From NCBI RefSeq assembly GCF_030848805.1, contig NC_092367.1, positions 8,463,019 through 8,527,018 on the forward strand: DNA of 64,000 bases, in the 5' to 3' direction. Source of the DNA: Temnothorax longispinosus (taxonomy: Eukaryota; Arthropoda; Insecta; Hymenoptera; Formicidae). How positions within the stretch are numbered: position 1 is the stretch's first letter; every line of letters starts with the position of its first letter. The notes beneath the pieces are model-generated. The model had not been told where the DNA came from. It ran no database searches and saw only the letters and a program-made list of their open reading frames with translations. This document shows, in pieces, positions 11,605 through 21,994 of the stretch. Position numbers and translations under genes: made by a program.

Positions 11605-12118
11605 ATACATAGATTGGTTTCAAAAGAAAACGTTCTCCGGTAGATATCTCTCTTACCATTCGAGTCACCCAGATTGCCATAAGATAGGTACAATTTCTAG
11701 TTTAGTTGACAGAGTTATTTTACTGTCCCACCCCATGTATTATACAAAAAATTTGGAAAAAATTATCGACATTTTACTAAACAATGGGTATCCTCTTGAA
11801 TTTATTTTCAAAAAAATTAATCTGAGGTTAAAATATCTATTTAACACCAAACTTAAACACACAAAAAAAACTGAAACAGCGAGTCAACACAGTGAGGACA
11901 CAATGCAGAATAAAAAATTCATAGTCATCCCGTTCATAAAAAACATCGAACAAAGCAGCCCATTTATTTAACAGTGATGAACATATGGTGGGATACAGAG
12001 TTTTGAATAATCTTGGCAGGTTCGTCAAGGTATATAAAGACCATAATCCGGGAATGTCAAATAATAACGTAATCTACAAAATATCGTGCAAAAACTGCAG
12101 TGTTTATACGTTGGACAA
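11605..12118 (+). pseudogene. Penelope-like RT C-terminus, linker and start of GIY-YIG (PLE-1 piece 3)
   Basis: Resumes the Penelope frame directly after S2 (IDWFQKKTFSGRYLS), followed by RVILLSHPMYY, a typical thumb region. A basic lysine-rich linker follows, with a stop near 11971. Another frame then reads the start of the GIY-YIG endonuclease domain (NNVIYKISCKNC at about 12060-12100). The GIY-YIG domain is cut at about 12118 by a MITE and continues at 15317. The combination of reverse transcriptase and GIY-YIG identifies Penelope-like elements. Confidence 0.85.
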
Positions 12119-12562
12119 CCCTGGCGAAAATTTTTAGTGAGAGAATGTGTTTATATTTGTTTATAAAGAATTTTATCAATGGTTACACTATTCATGAAGA
12201 GTTTTATTGATGTTTACACTGTTCAGAAGCAAGTTGCAAACACTTGGTTAACTCTCTGCTGACAAAACATTTCATAAATACTTAGAAAACTATAATGGAA
12301 ACGTTTGACACTATGTTATTAAACGCCACTTAAACATTTCATCCCTGGCAAAAATTATTATTAGTGAGAGATTGTGTTTATATTTGTTTATGAAGAGTTT
12401 TATCAAAGGTTACACACTATTTATGAAGAGTTTTATTGATGTTTACACTGTTTCGAAGCACGTTGCAAACCGTCTGCTAACAAACATTTTATAAATACTT
12501 AGAAAACTATAATGGAAACGTTTGAGACTATGTTATTAAACGCCACTTAAACACTTTATAAG
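12119..12562. repeat. tandemly duplicated MITE end (CCCTGGCGAAAAT family)
   Basis: About 220 bp starting ccctggcgaaaatttttag is followed by a second, very similar copy starting ccctggcaaaaattatta at about 12344. Both contain the words gtttacactgtt and gaaaactataatggaaacg. They begin with the same terminal motif that, inverted, ends the insertion at 15316. Noncoding. Confidence 0.7.
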
Positions 12563-12765
12563 AAACGCTTTGAAACCATTTACGTTTCTAAATCATAGAT
12601 GGCATTCAATGGGATCAGTTTTTCTTATTTAAAATACGACGAACGATGGTATAAGAACGATAGATAAATCACGAAACTGCACAACGTGTATAGTTGTATC
12701 GTGGAGTCCACTTTCATAGTAAGGTGTGGCACACTTTTGGATTGATATAACGTTCATGTAACCTT

Positions 12766-12886
12766 GGCTACGGTCAACGTGACGCTACAAATGCTTCGAA
12801 GCATTCCTCTTCTTTTTTCTTTCAATGAAGAAAGAAAGAGAAGAAGAACGTTTCAAAGCATTTGTAGCGTCATGTTGACCGTAGCC
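12766..12886. other. 121-bp hairpin-forming sequence
   Basis: Starts GGCTACGGTCAACGTGACGC and ends with nearly its reverse complement (gcgtcatgttgaccgtagcc). Arms of about 50 bp enclose a pyrimidine/purine-rich loop. It could be a small MITE or a hairpin RNA source. Not assigned. Confidence 0.6.
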
Positions 12887-12941
12887 CTTATTTTATCTTT
12901 ATTTTTGAAGACTGATAATAATTAAATAAACATAAAATGTA

Positions 12942-15316
12942 TCTCTGGCGAAAATAATAGATATGTTGGGACGCTATTTCTCTGTATTATATTCCCCAGG
13001 CTGTGAGGCGGGACTGAATCGCGTAGCAAATCTCTGATTGGGTGGCAGAGCGGATCTCGAAAGCGATACGAAACTACTTTGGGCGCCAGGTGTGGATACG
13101 GCCACACCACCGTTTACTCTAACCCGCGAAAATTACTCTACATGAACTCTACATAGATCCGAAATAAACTCTCGTTATCGATATAACTCGTAATTCATAT
13201 GTCAAGATACACCCGCTCTGGCCGATCGCAACGACTGCTCAGGATTTTCGGTAGAGGGTCGTGGTTCTTACCTAGGCCGAATGCGGAGGGGTTTGACCGT
13301 GGTGAGGCGAAGACAAACACAAAAGGAAGCACTCAAGTAGCATGTAAATCAAAATATAATATAAGAGAAAGCTTGATAATTGCGTTACAACTTGCAGGAC
13401 GCGAGCGAAGTATTCGCCGCGATCAATCCATCGACCACGTAAAGTCTTTCGAAGGGTCTGCGCGTTATAAATAAACTCGGATGCCGAAATAATATTCCCG
13501 GAAAAACGTACGTGTAACTTGTACTCGCAATAAGGAACAATTTACGCTATGAAGTACACGAGGCGCAATAATATACACCGATAAAGTAATACACGCCAGG
13601 AATAATCTACGCGATGAAATGCGCGAAACGTAATAATATACGCCGACGAAATAATACACGCAATCACAATAATCCACTCTAGGGGATGACGAAATAATAC
13701 ACGCGATGAACTACGCAGAACGCAGTAATAAAGCTTAACGGGAGCGCGAAAACTAATATTACCTCATACACGAAATGCCATAATACAGGCCAACGAACAA
13801 AATAATACACGCAATGAACTACGCAGAACGCAGTAATAAAGCTTAACGGAAGCGCGAACTAATAGTAAGTCATACCCGAATGGCGATAATATAGGCCAAC
13901 GAACGAAATAATACACGCAAACGAAAGGATACACGCAATCGCAACTAACAAAAGAGTACACGCAGTATAATGGGCACGATTCTCCTCGCCCCTCGGTCCA
14001 CTCCGCAAACGCGTGATACTTTCGCACGATACACTCCGGGGCGCGTGATATCTTCACCCGGAGGAACGCAACTCTAAGACTAACGAAAACGCGAAACGGA
14101 AAATGGAATAATCTGAAATGCACACCCCCGACTCGTTACTCCGCCGCCTCACACTCGAAGCACCGGGCGCGGTAATTAACGGGTCTACGTGCCGATACGC
14201 CCCAGAATGAATGCACGGACGAGATTAACGCCGCCGTGGACGCGAGACTTACGATTAACGAAACACTAAGACTACCGGAAACGCGAAAACAAACACTCGG
14301 ATTAACGGAAGCGCGAAAACTAATATTAGGGTGACTGTTGAGCCGATCCGCATAATCGCATAACACTCGCAAGGATCGCAACGCGTGGCAAGGCCGCCAC
14401 GTCGTACGCCGACACGCTATCACACGCAATCCTACACCGGATTGTCGAGTCGGGCGGAAAAGGACTCCCTTTTTACTCTATTCACGGGATAGCAGCGGGC
14501 GGGATATGTCAGACCCGTAAAAATGACCGAAGCATTAATCCCGAGGGATTCACGACATTAGTGCGTAGGTCGGGAGGCGATCCTACGCACATCTCCAAAT
14601 ACGAAATACGATACGTGAAACGGTACTCGACGTTCCGCCCCGCTGGCCCCCGTTACCTTACTTTCTGGATTGCAGGTCGTTTACAACACTCTCGTGGTCC
14701 TCGATCCTTCCTTCCTGATAGGCTTGTAGGGCCGCCGTCCTCGCTTAATACCCCCTCAGGACTCCTCGCCGGACGTCCACGCACGCTCGAGATCGGCCCA
14801 ACAGTGACGATCGTGGCGGGCCCGCTTCGCGGCCTCTTACAATTTTGAGGCGCTTCGCCGCGCCGGCGGATGGCGCCACCCGGTCTAATCGGGCTGCCCA
14901 ATCGCTTCCTCCTGTAACTAATAGCTAGACGAAAAACATGATAATTCGACGATAAGCAGGTACCCGCGCCGTATAAAGGTTCAAGGGGTGGCACGTGTCC
15001 GGTCCAAGGCACGGGCACCCGGTGCAACGTCACAATGTTTATTGAAAGTTTATAAGAAGTTTGAAGGTGTTTTAAGCAGCAATTCGCAGCGCTGCTTAAA
15101 ACACCTCGTGAACATTTTTAACATTCGAAAAACACTACACAACACTTTCCGAACGCGTATTAAACATAGCCGTGAACATCTCATAAACAATTCCATGTTT
15201 AAATTTACATCTCATAAACAATTTAATAAATGTTTTAAAGCTCAAATGAAACATCTACTCAACACTTAAGCAAACTTCTTATAAACTTTCAATAAACATA
15301 TTATTTTCGCCAGGGA
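12942..15316. mobile_element. MITE with TIR CTGGCGAAAAT, split by solo LTR S3
   Basis: The left end ctggcgaaaataatag...atgt and the right end, read on the opposite strand, share an inverted repeat of more than 30 bp including tttattgaaagtttataaga. Solo LTR S3 (12967-15034) lies inside the left repeat with ATGT on both sides, leaving a MITE of about 307 bp. A perfect 16-bp hairpin stem (aggtgttttaagcagc) lies in its centre at 15065-15106. The MITE interrupts the GIY-YIG coding of PLE-1. Confidence 0.75.
12967..15034 (-). repeat. solo LTR S3 (Gypsy-type)
   Basis: 2068 bp, TGGGACGC...GTCACA on the plus strand, flanked by ATGT (12963-12966, 15035-15038). The minus strand therefore reads TGTGACGTTGCACC...GCGTCCCA. 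A second copy is S5 (29823-31956). It contains a short tandem repeat region (aataatatacgccgacgaaat type) at 13.5-13.9 kb. On the minus strand TGGCGCCCAAAG (plus 13077-13088) lies about 115 bp before the LTR 3' end, as in the other solo LTRs here. No long ORF; small ORFs are not conserved in S5. Confidence 0.85.
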
Positions 15317-15480
15317 AGCGACAACTGAAAACTAGATTAAACGAACACAAAAACAATATCAGAACAGATCCATCTAGACATTCTGTGATTTCCAAACACA
15401 TTACGAAATATAATCATTATACTTGTGATTGGGAGAGTACAGTAATACTCGATTCAGAACCGAATTATTATAAGAGACTC
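15317..15480 (+). pseudogene. Penelope GIY-YIG domain, middle piece (PLE-1 piece 4)
   Basis: Reads KRQLKTRLNEHKNN just after the MITE and continues to NYYKRL, where solo LTR S4 interrupts it. KRQLKTRxxEH is the part of the GIY-YIG domain carrying the conserved Arg, usual in Penelope endonucleases. Confidence 0.82.
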
Positions 15481-16193
15481 TGTTTGGCGTACCGCCATGT
15501 AAATAGCTGTATATACACATTAGTAATAAGTCGATTAGTTATTTTCTTTTCTTGTAAATTTTGCGCAAAACGTCGGCGGATCGCGAGCAGCAAAGCGTGC
15601 AACTCACCTATCGGTGCTGCCATCGCCCATCCGCCGACGGCATCCACTCCCCCCGAAAAGGGAACAACTACTCGCCCGCGGCACATCTTGCAGGACCGCG
15701 GACACTCACAGTCAAACCATCCGACCGGACGGGCTCATAGTCTGTACACCAACGAGTCAACTCGCATCAAGCCGTCTCACGGCACACGCACTCACACACC
15801 CCACACACCAGGGGTTCTGAGGAGCGCCCGGCCGCATGAACACGACTTCTTGCCTGTTATCACTAGTGCCTGCTTGCTTGCTTTATCTTGCACGTGCTTG
15901 CTTTACTTGGCTTCTGCTCTTGCTTGATTGCAACTGCATGCTGGACCAACCGAGGCTTCCGGAGCGACCACGAGGCCCACGAGCAGGACAAGAGACCCGG
16001 CGGAGTCCAGGCGACCGGCGCATCCCGGTGAGTCGCTTTTCGCTTTATAAGTACGCTGCATGCGCACATTTGCCATCGCGTTAAATCTTTGTTAGTCGTG
16101 AGGGGACTATAACACCCCCCTCTGGTCCTTCGAGTAACATTTTCGCTAAAATTCGCAAATCTCGCTTCCGGGGGACTGACACCCCCGGGTACA
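15481..16193 (+). repeat. solo LTR S4 (BEL-type) in PLE-1
   Basis: 713 bp, TGTTTGGCG...GGGTACA, flanked by GACTC (15476-15480, 16194-16198). The Penelope frame continues exactly across it (NYYKRL | ISETLHINEQ). S7 (60773-61476) is a second copy. Shared internal words include ggtgagtcgcttt and gtgagggga. It contains TGGTCCTTCGAG (16123-16134), a tRNA-Tyr primer-type motif, 59 bp before its 3' end. Confidence 0.86.
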
Positions 16194-16261
16194 GACTCAT
16201 ATCGGAGACGTTACACATTAACGAACAAAAAAATGGGATCAATTCTAATAAAAACACATAA
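16194..16261 (+). pseudogene. C-terminus of the Penelope GIY-YIG protein (PLE-1 piece 5)
   Basis: After S4 the frame continues ISETLHINEQKNGINSN and stops at TAA 16259-16261. The same ending type (ISEMLCIKRQENGLN) occurs in the second Penelope element at about 62.5 kb, so this is the natural C-terminus. Confidence 0.82.
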
Positions 16262-16499
16262 TTTCTGGATGATTCATATTTTAGCATACTTGACGAGCTG
16301 GCCAATCACAAAACATAGCGAATTTCGGTTTACTTAACATAAAACATTATATTCCCTATACACTGTTATTTGTTTATAACTCTGTCCGTCCTGACAATCT
16401 GCGTAGTCATTTCCCTGGCAGAAAAAATTTCAATGAATAACTACAAAATTTGACTAAAAATAGAAATTTGTACATTTTTGTTGAAATATTTAATTTTTT
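16262..16499 (+). other. Penelope 3' flank and start of an AT-rich TIR-type fragment
   Basis: No coding sequence. At 16422 the motif CCCTGGCAGAAAAAAT resembles, in inverted form, the sequence at 32441-32452 (atttctgccagg), which suggests ends of one TIR family. AT-rich DNA follows. Confidence 0.4.
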
Positions 16500-16586
16500 A
16501 ACAATTAAAAAAGGCCAAATTTCGAGCAATAATAGGTGTTGAAATTTATATATTCAAATTACAATAATACAAACGAATTGGTTTAC

Positions 16587-16613
16587 GTTTCAGCCATACT
16601 TGGCCTTCTTCAG
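16587..16613 (-). ncRNA. hammerhead-ribozyme-like core
   Basis: On the minus strand CTGAAGA, a stem GCCA-loop-TGGC, then GAAAC: the CUGANGA / stem II / GAAA arrangement of hammerhead ribozymes. Stems I and III and the cleavage site were not identified. Confidence 0.35.
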
Positions 16614-16754
16614 AACCGCAATTTCATAAATAACGTCGAAATAACAAATAAAGGACTCGTAAATAAAGGACACAAGGACACAGAATTATAAAACGAGGCT
16701 TATTTTGATGTGTTGAGGCTGTTGTCATAGATATATTAATAACAATGATTACTG

Positions 16755-16958
16755 GTTGCTCTGTCCTTGCGATGTGAATGTTTTCTCAGTCGTCTGCGAT
16801 CTTTAGCTACGAACACCCGCTCCTAATTGACGATGGAAAGAATTCTCTTGCATTCCGTTGCTCTGCCCTTGCGATGTGAATGTTTTCTCGGTCATCTGCG
16901 ATCTTTAACTACGAACACTCGCTCCTAATTGACGATGAAAAGAATTCTCTTGCGTTCC
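16755..16958. repeat. tandem duplication, two 102-bp units
   Basis: gttgctctgtccttgcgatg at 16755 and gttgctctgcccttgcgatg at 16857 start two nearly identical units, both ending near aagaattctcttgc. Confidence 0.8.
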
Positions 16959-17245
16959 TGGTCGGTGGTACCGACCGCTTATGTAAGTCCACTTTTACGA
17001 GTCAAACTCAATTATTAAATTTACGTGTTCCTACGGAATTTCAAAATTTGATTCAGTTGCCACTAAGAGGGTCTGGCGACAATGGCTTTCGTTCGCACCA
17101 ACCTCATGGACGCACATAAGCATTGCAACGTAATGGACGACCGATTTAGCGTTAAATTTGACTAACATTCGACAATAAATCGTAGCGCCGGATCGTATCC
17201 GAGTCCTTTATTTGTTAATTCGACGTTATTTATGAAATTGCGGTT

Positions 17246-17272
17246 TTGAAGAAAGCCAAGTATGGCCGAAAC
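17246..17272 (+). ncRNA. degenerate hammerhead-like core
   Basis: TTGAAGA, stem GCCA-loop-TGGC, then GAAAC. The first core base is T instead of C, so it is probably inactive. It is the inverted partner of 16587-16613. Confidence 0.25.
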
Positions 17273-17362
17273 GTAAACCAATTTGTTTGTATTATTTTAA
17301 TTTGAATATATAAATTTCAACACCTATTATTGCTCGAAATTTGGCCTTTTTTAATTGTTTTA

Positions 17363-18361
17363 GCTGTTTGCTTCATCAAGCGTAATTTTTTTTCGTTATT
17401 TAATTTTTTGTAGAAATAGTTATTTTTTTGTAGAAATATCTACGAAATAGTACCACAAATTACAATGTTCTCAAATCAAGAAATTATTGCAAGTAGTATT
17501 TTATGAAAAACTACTATTTTATAAAAAATAGTACAAAAATCTACAAATTTTAAAAATTTAAGAAGAAACAAAATCTTAAAAAATTAAAACATCTGCTTAC
17601 TTGTAGAATACTACAATTATTTATAAATGACTATAGAAATCTACCACAATTTACATATCGTAAAACTATACAAATTAGAATCTAATCCAGTTTCTCATAA
17701 AATACTACAATTTTGTATGAATAGTAACAAATACCGATTTGTTTGTACAGCTCAAAAATCTATTACAATTATGGCTAATTAAAATTTGTAATTTTTAGTT
17801 AAATGTTACAAGTTTTTACACAAATCTTCCAAAATTTATCTATTATTAATAACTTCTTAATTCGCAGAAGTCAAAATACTTATGTTTTTATTTTCGTATA
17901 GTCTGTTGTAAAGTCCAATAGAAAAATACATAAATGTACAATTTTTTACTTATATAAATTTCTGATTCGTGAATGGTTGTTATTTTGCATGCAATACTAC
18001 AAGGTTCTACAGAAAACGACAAAATCCTTAAGCCTTTTACAACTCGTGAACTCATGAATTTGCTTTTTTTAGATGTTTATAAGATACTACAATTTTACAT
18101 GGAAATTAACAGACCTTCAACCATACCTTCAACCTTTCCATGGAAAGTAAAAATTAATATGTCAATTAAAAAAATTAAGTATCTTATGCAAAATCAGAAA
18201 AAAAATAAAACTTAAAATAACATATAATAAAAAAGCAATGAGAAGTGCCGTTTTTGGTCGAAGCGGATCTTGATGCTTAATAATATTTCACAATATCAAT
18301 TATTATTAAATACATGTTTCAGTTTTTTAAATTGGCACTGCGTGCCAATATGGACTTTGTC
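17363..18361. other. AT-rich DNA with repeated ctacaa words, no gene
   Basis: About 1 kb of AT-rich sequence with many tactacaa / ctacaaatt words. Similar words occur at 32.2-32.45 kb next to a ttctgccagg end, so this is probably the inside of an AT-rich DNA transposon family. No ORF with a domain. Confidence 0.4.
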
Positions 18362-18587
18362 TGTTCAGAATTGAACTGAATAAGATGCGTAAATAAGGCA
18401 CGGATATGTAAGGATTGATATCTTTATTCGGGATTTCTGAAGAACGCACGTGTCGCTAGCACCTCTCAACGAACTCTGCTCGCACACACTCATACCACAC
18501 AAGAGACAAACCTGCCATCTACTCGAAAAATAAGAATTCTCTCTCACAAGCCACACAAGCGCTCTTTAAAAAAGTTCTCTCTCTACA
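18362..18587 (-). repeat. BEL-2 3' LTR
   Basis: 226 bp, plus strand TGTTCAGAATTG...TCTCTACA. It is followed on the plus strand by tttctcccacctt, which on the element strand is a purine-rich tract just before the LTR. Confidence 0.9.
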
Positions 18588-18679
18588 TTTTCTCCCACCT
18601 TGAGTTGTTGACAGTCCCAACAACTCAACACACAGGGTTACTTTAACGGCTCAAAACAAACAAAAAAATAATAAAAATC

Positions 18680-19846
18680 ATGCGTGTGGTCGCCACGCGC
18701 GTTAGAAGTGAAACTTCTGAAGGCAAGGCTTTGCCATAAATTTTCTGAAATTAATACAAAAACAATGCAACGGAATTAGTCACTCCAAGCCGCCCGCAAC
18801 TTGAAAATATAGTGTTATACGCAGTTCTCACTATATCCGTCTTGCCAGTGCCGTACGCCTGATCGAATTTTCGTGACGCGTTTTCGAGTCGCAAAATCGA
18901 ATTTACTTACCGATTCAAAAGGAGTTTCACTTTGTACGCCTGTTGGTCGAATTTTCGTGACACTATTTCGTGACGTTTTTTCGTGTCGCACAATCGAACT
19001 TACTACCGTACCAATTAAAGAAGTTTCATTTCGTACGCCAATTGGTCAAAAATTTTTGTTACACTTTTTGTGTCGCATAATCAAACTTACTACCGTGCCA
19101 GAAGAAGAACCGTCTCGCCAACGTCGTACGCCTATTGGTCAAATTTTCGTTACACTTTTCGTGTTGCACAATCGAACTTACTACCGTACCAAAGAAGTTT
19201 CATTTCGTACGCCTATTGGTCGAATTTTTGTTACACTTCCCGTGTCGCACAATCGAACTTACTACCGTACCAAAAAAGTTTAATTTCGTACGCCTATTGG
19301 TCGAATTTTCGTTACACTTTTCGTGTCGCATAATCGAACTTACTACCGTGCCAGAAGAAGAACCGTCTCGCCAACGCCGTACGCCTATTGGTCGAATTTT
19401 CGTTACATTTTCCGTGTCGCACAATCGAACTTACTACCGTACCAAAGAAGTTTCATTTCGTACGCCTATTGGTCGAATTTTCGTTACACTTTCCGTGTCG
19501 CAAAATCGAACTTACTACCGTACCAAAGAAGTTTCATTTCGTACGCCTATTGGTCGAATTTTTGTTACATTTTCCGTGTCGCACAATCGAACTTACTACC
19601 GTACCAAAGAAATTTCATTTCGTACGCCTATTGGTCGAATTTTCGTTACTCTTTCCGTGTCGCACAATCGAACTTACTACCGTACCAAAGAAGTTTCATT
19701 TCGTAGCCTATTGGTCGAATTTTCGTCACATTTTCCGTGTCGCACAATCGAACTTACTACCGTACCAAAGAAGTTTCACTTCCGTTACACTTTTTCGTGT
19801 CGCGAATCGAATTCACTACCGTGCCTAAAGAAGTTTCACTTCAAAA
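18680..19846 (-). mobile_element. Helentron-like minisatellite element, copy A
   Basis: On the plus strand it starts with a GC hairpin (tgcgtgtggtcgccacgcg), then AGAAGTGAAACTTCT, a unique stretch of about 150 bp, and tandem units of about 81 bp (cgcctattggtcgaatttt ... cttactaccgtaccaaag) mixed with longer units of about 90 bp. It ends at aagaagtttcacttc. The inverted AGAAGTGAAACTTC motifs near both ends, internal tandem repeats and a terminal hairpin match non-autonomous Helentron (HINE/DINE-type) structure. In that model the hairpin is the 3' end, so the element is on the minus strand. Copy B follows immediately. It is nested in BEL-2. Confidence 0.65.
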
Positions 19847-19847
19847 A

Positions 19848-20439
19848 TGAACGCGTGGTCGCCACGCGCGTTAGAAGTGAAACTTCTGAAAGCAAGGCTT
19901 TGCCATAATTTTTCTGAAATTAATACAAAAACAATGCAACGGAATTAGTCACTCCAAGCCGCCCGCAACTCGAAAATATAGTGTTATACGCAGTTCTCAC
20001 TATATCCGTCTCGCCAGTGCAGTGCCGTACGCCTGATCGAATTTTCGTGACGCGTTTTCGAGTCGCAAAATCGAATTTACTTACCGATCCAAAAGAAGTT
20101 TCACTTTGTACGCCTGTTGGTCGAATTTTCGTGACACTATTTCGTGACGTTTTTTCGTGTCGCACAATCGAACTTACTACCGTACCAAAGAAGTTTCATT
20201 TCGTACGCCTATTGGTCGAATTTTTGTTACACTTTTCGTGTCGCATAATCGAACTTACTACCGTGCCAGAAGAAGAACCGTCTCGCCAACGCCGTACGCC
20301 TATTGGTCAAATTTTCGTTACACTTTTTGTGTCGCACAATCGAACTTACTACCGTACCAAAGAAGTTTCACTTCCGTTACACTTTTTCGTGTCGCGAATC
20401 GAACTCACTACCGTGCCTAAAGAAGTTTCACTTCAAAAA
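19848..20439 (-). mobile_element. Helentron-like minisatellite element, copy B
   Basis: Starts tgaacgcgtggtcgccacgcg at the end of copy A and has the same unique region, but fewer tandem units. It ends aagaagtttcacttcaaaaat. The head-to-tail junction with copy A fits insertion of one Helitron-type element at the terminus of another. Confidence 0.65.
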
Positions 20440-20497
20440 TTTATCTTTTATTACAAACAGAATAAGCTCAAAAGAACATTAACACATGACAATTTTT

Positions 20498-20985
20498 AAA
20501 GCTTAAATCTACACGGAGGCTTCACAAGTCTTCCGTAACGTGTACGCGTTTCGGGCTTTTCTACGTCAGCGTCCTTTCGCACTTTGCAAGTTTTACTAGC
20601 GGGAACAGTCTCTGCTTTCTCTGACGATTTCTTCTTCGATTGATGACAAGCTCTCAGCTCATCTAAAGATTCTTCCCCAGAGTGTACTTCTAATAGAAAA
20701 AATCGTTGTACAGGACGTATAAGTTCTCCCGTGGCTGTTTTTAAACAAACAACTCTCGTCTCTCCATCAATTCCAGGAATAAGTTTAATTATTCTGGCCA
20801 AGGGCCAGTCCAGACGTTTCTGCAGGTCGTTGCCGATGAGGACGACATCTCCCACCTTGAGAGTGCGTGTAGTAGATCGCGTCGAAGGACACTGTTTCAG
20901 CTGACCAAGATACTCGATTCTGAAACGCCTTCTCAGAGCCTCGCGTAGTTCCTGAATGTAGCGAAGTCTTGCAGAATCAGCTTCG
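20498..20985 (-). pseudogene. BEL-2 integrase C-terminal (DUF5641-type) domain
   Basis: The minus-strand frame ending at 20496 reads LRRRFRIEYLGQLKQ, then GDVVLIGNDLQKRLDWPLA and GELIRPVQRFFLLEV. This is the C-terminal domain that follows the BEL/Pao integrase core. A basic tail follows. The integrase core and RNase H are missing: a deletion joins this domain to the A17/RT linker near 20985, out of frame. Confidence 0.85.
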
Positions 20986-21260
20986 GGCACAACAGCACTG
21001 GGCAAACAATGCCAATCGGGTCGAATACCTTCTGTGTGGCTGCCAGAATCTTTCTTTTTGTGACTACCTCGGGGATCCTCGGCTGTAAACAATGGCTGGA
21101 AATATTTAATATGTCTTCACCTTTATCCCAGACAAGGCCTAAAACTGGAGTTTCTGTCGAGGGATTCATATCGCCAGAATACTCCCCACCCTCGAAGGTC
21201 AAATCCTCCTTTACTCATGTATAGAGTCGCCTTCTCCTTGAAACTTTCTACCTCGTCGAC
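20986..21260 (-). pseudogene. BEL-2 end of RT and A17 linker
   Basis: Two minus-strand frames cover the conserved path. One has ESFKEKATLYMSKGGFDLRGW; the other has TPVLGLVWDKGEDIL and KVFDPIGIVCPVLLCPKLIL. The frame changes at a run of Gs just after the first motif (about 21175), a one-base indel. The second piece then runs into the deletion junction at about 20985. Confidence 0.85.
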
Positions 21261-21272
21261 CGTTGGGAGACT

Positions 21273-21623
21273 TTGGAACCGTACGTTAAAACGCCCGTTC
21301 CCCAGATCAGTCGCGAACCGAGCCTGGAGACGTTGGACATGTCGCAGGCCAAGGACAACACCACCAGGGAGCAGAAGGCGCCGAGGACGGCAACACCTGT
21401 ACCTGTGCAGTGCAGCCAGGACACCCGAGAACTGGACAGTGGCCTTTGCGAGGCCGAAAGCCAATACATAGCCGAGATCCTCACCCAACGCGCTGACGAG
21501 GAGGTGAGCAGGCTGTTGGAGGTGGGCTCTCAGCCCGCTGGACAACCCGATCGTACCGAGGTGCAGAAGGGGCAGCAGCCGGACTCAGCCGAATCGCAGC
21601 CAATGGATTACACCGAGCTGTAA
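21273..21623 (+). CDS. C-terminal part of an unrecognised protein
   Basis: The frame is open across the left border of the insertion, so its true start is missing. About 116 codons read EPYVKTPVPQIS, then a polar stretch rich in Gln, Glu, Thr and Pro, ending QPMDYTEL. No domain is recognised. The low-complexity acidic tail is compatible with a Gag or accessory protein C-terminus, but nothing proves it. It is followed after about 370 bp by the two tiny membrane ORFs. Confidence 0.3.
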   Translation: MEPYVKTPVPQISREPSLETLDMSQAKDNTTREQKAPRTATPVPVQCSQDTRELDSGLCEAESQYIAEILTQRADEEVSRLLEVGSQPAGQPDRTEVQKGQQPDSAESQPMDYTEL

Positions 21624-21994
21624 ACAGTGGTTTTTGCTCGATAAGAGACTAACTTTTATTTTTGTTTACTTTAATTTTATACCAGCATATTTTATTTTAT
21701 TTGATATTCCTTTTCAAGAACACACTCGTTAGATTAAGCAGGGTTCACAACCTTCGTGAAATATTTGATATCGTTTTGTTTAACTTGATTTTTTATATAT
21801 TCTTATGTATTAATATTGCATGACGTAGCAGTTGCTACAACCTATTACACTTTTTACACTTTCAACACTCAGACACACTACAACTGTCAATACACATTAA
21901 AATAAACCTTATGATATATCCCTACACACTAATTAAGTCATTCACCTGTCGTTTTACGAGATATTAAGCCAGAAGGCAAGATTTAGATTAGATA

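Larger units (their letters stand above)
16500..17362. mobile_element. palindromic Penelope-related element with inverted ends
   Basis: The left arm (16500-16640) and right arm (17222-17362) are inverted copies of about 140 bp. They include attattgctcgaaatttggcc and a motif of the form ctgaagaaggcc...gaaac. The same terminal word (cattattgctcga...ttggcc) occurs at about 32.92 kb beside another such motif. The centre (16755-16958) holds a 102-bp unit repeated in tandem. No reverse transcriptase remains. Confidence 0.6.

Noticed and set aside
14653..15033. Minus-strand ORF of 126 codons in S3
   Set aside because: The equivalent frame in S5 is not conserved at the same length; LTR noncoding sequence.
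12119..15316. A host intron or gene inside the GIY-YIG coding
   Set aside because: Inverted terminal motifs, tandem duplication and a nested solo LTR show it is transposon DNA.
15836..16084. Short hydrophobic ORF in S4
   Set aside because: Not conserved in the sister LTR S7; repeated ttgcttgct words explain the hydrophobic run.
18873..19828. Regularly spaced repeats as a CRISPR-like array
   Set aside because: The whole unit repeats; there are no unique spacers.
18873..20499. Long ORFs of 130-257 codons in several frames, also at 28041-29264, 52725-53658 and 53675-54437
   Set aside because: They are translations of the 81/90-bp minisatellite units of the Helentron-like elements; overlapping frames are open at once and no known domain is present.
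21123..21545. Minus-strand ORF of 140 codons
   Set aside because: Only the end (about 21250 down) is BEL RT; the rest is antisense to the inserted plus-strand frame.
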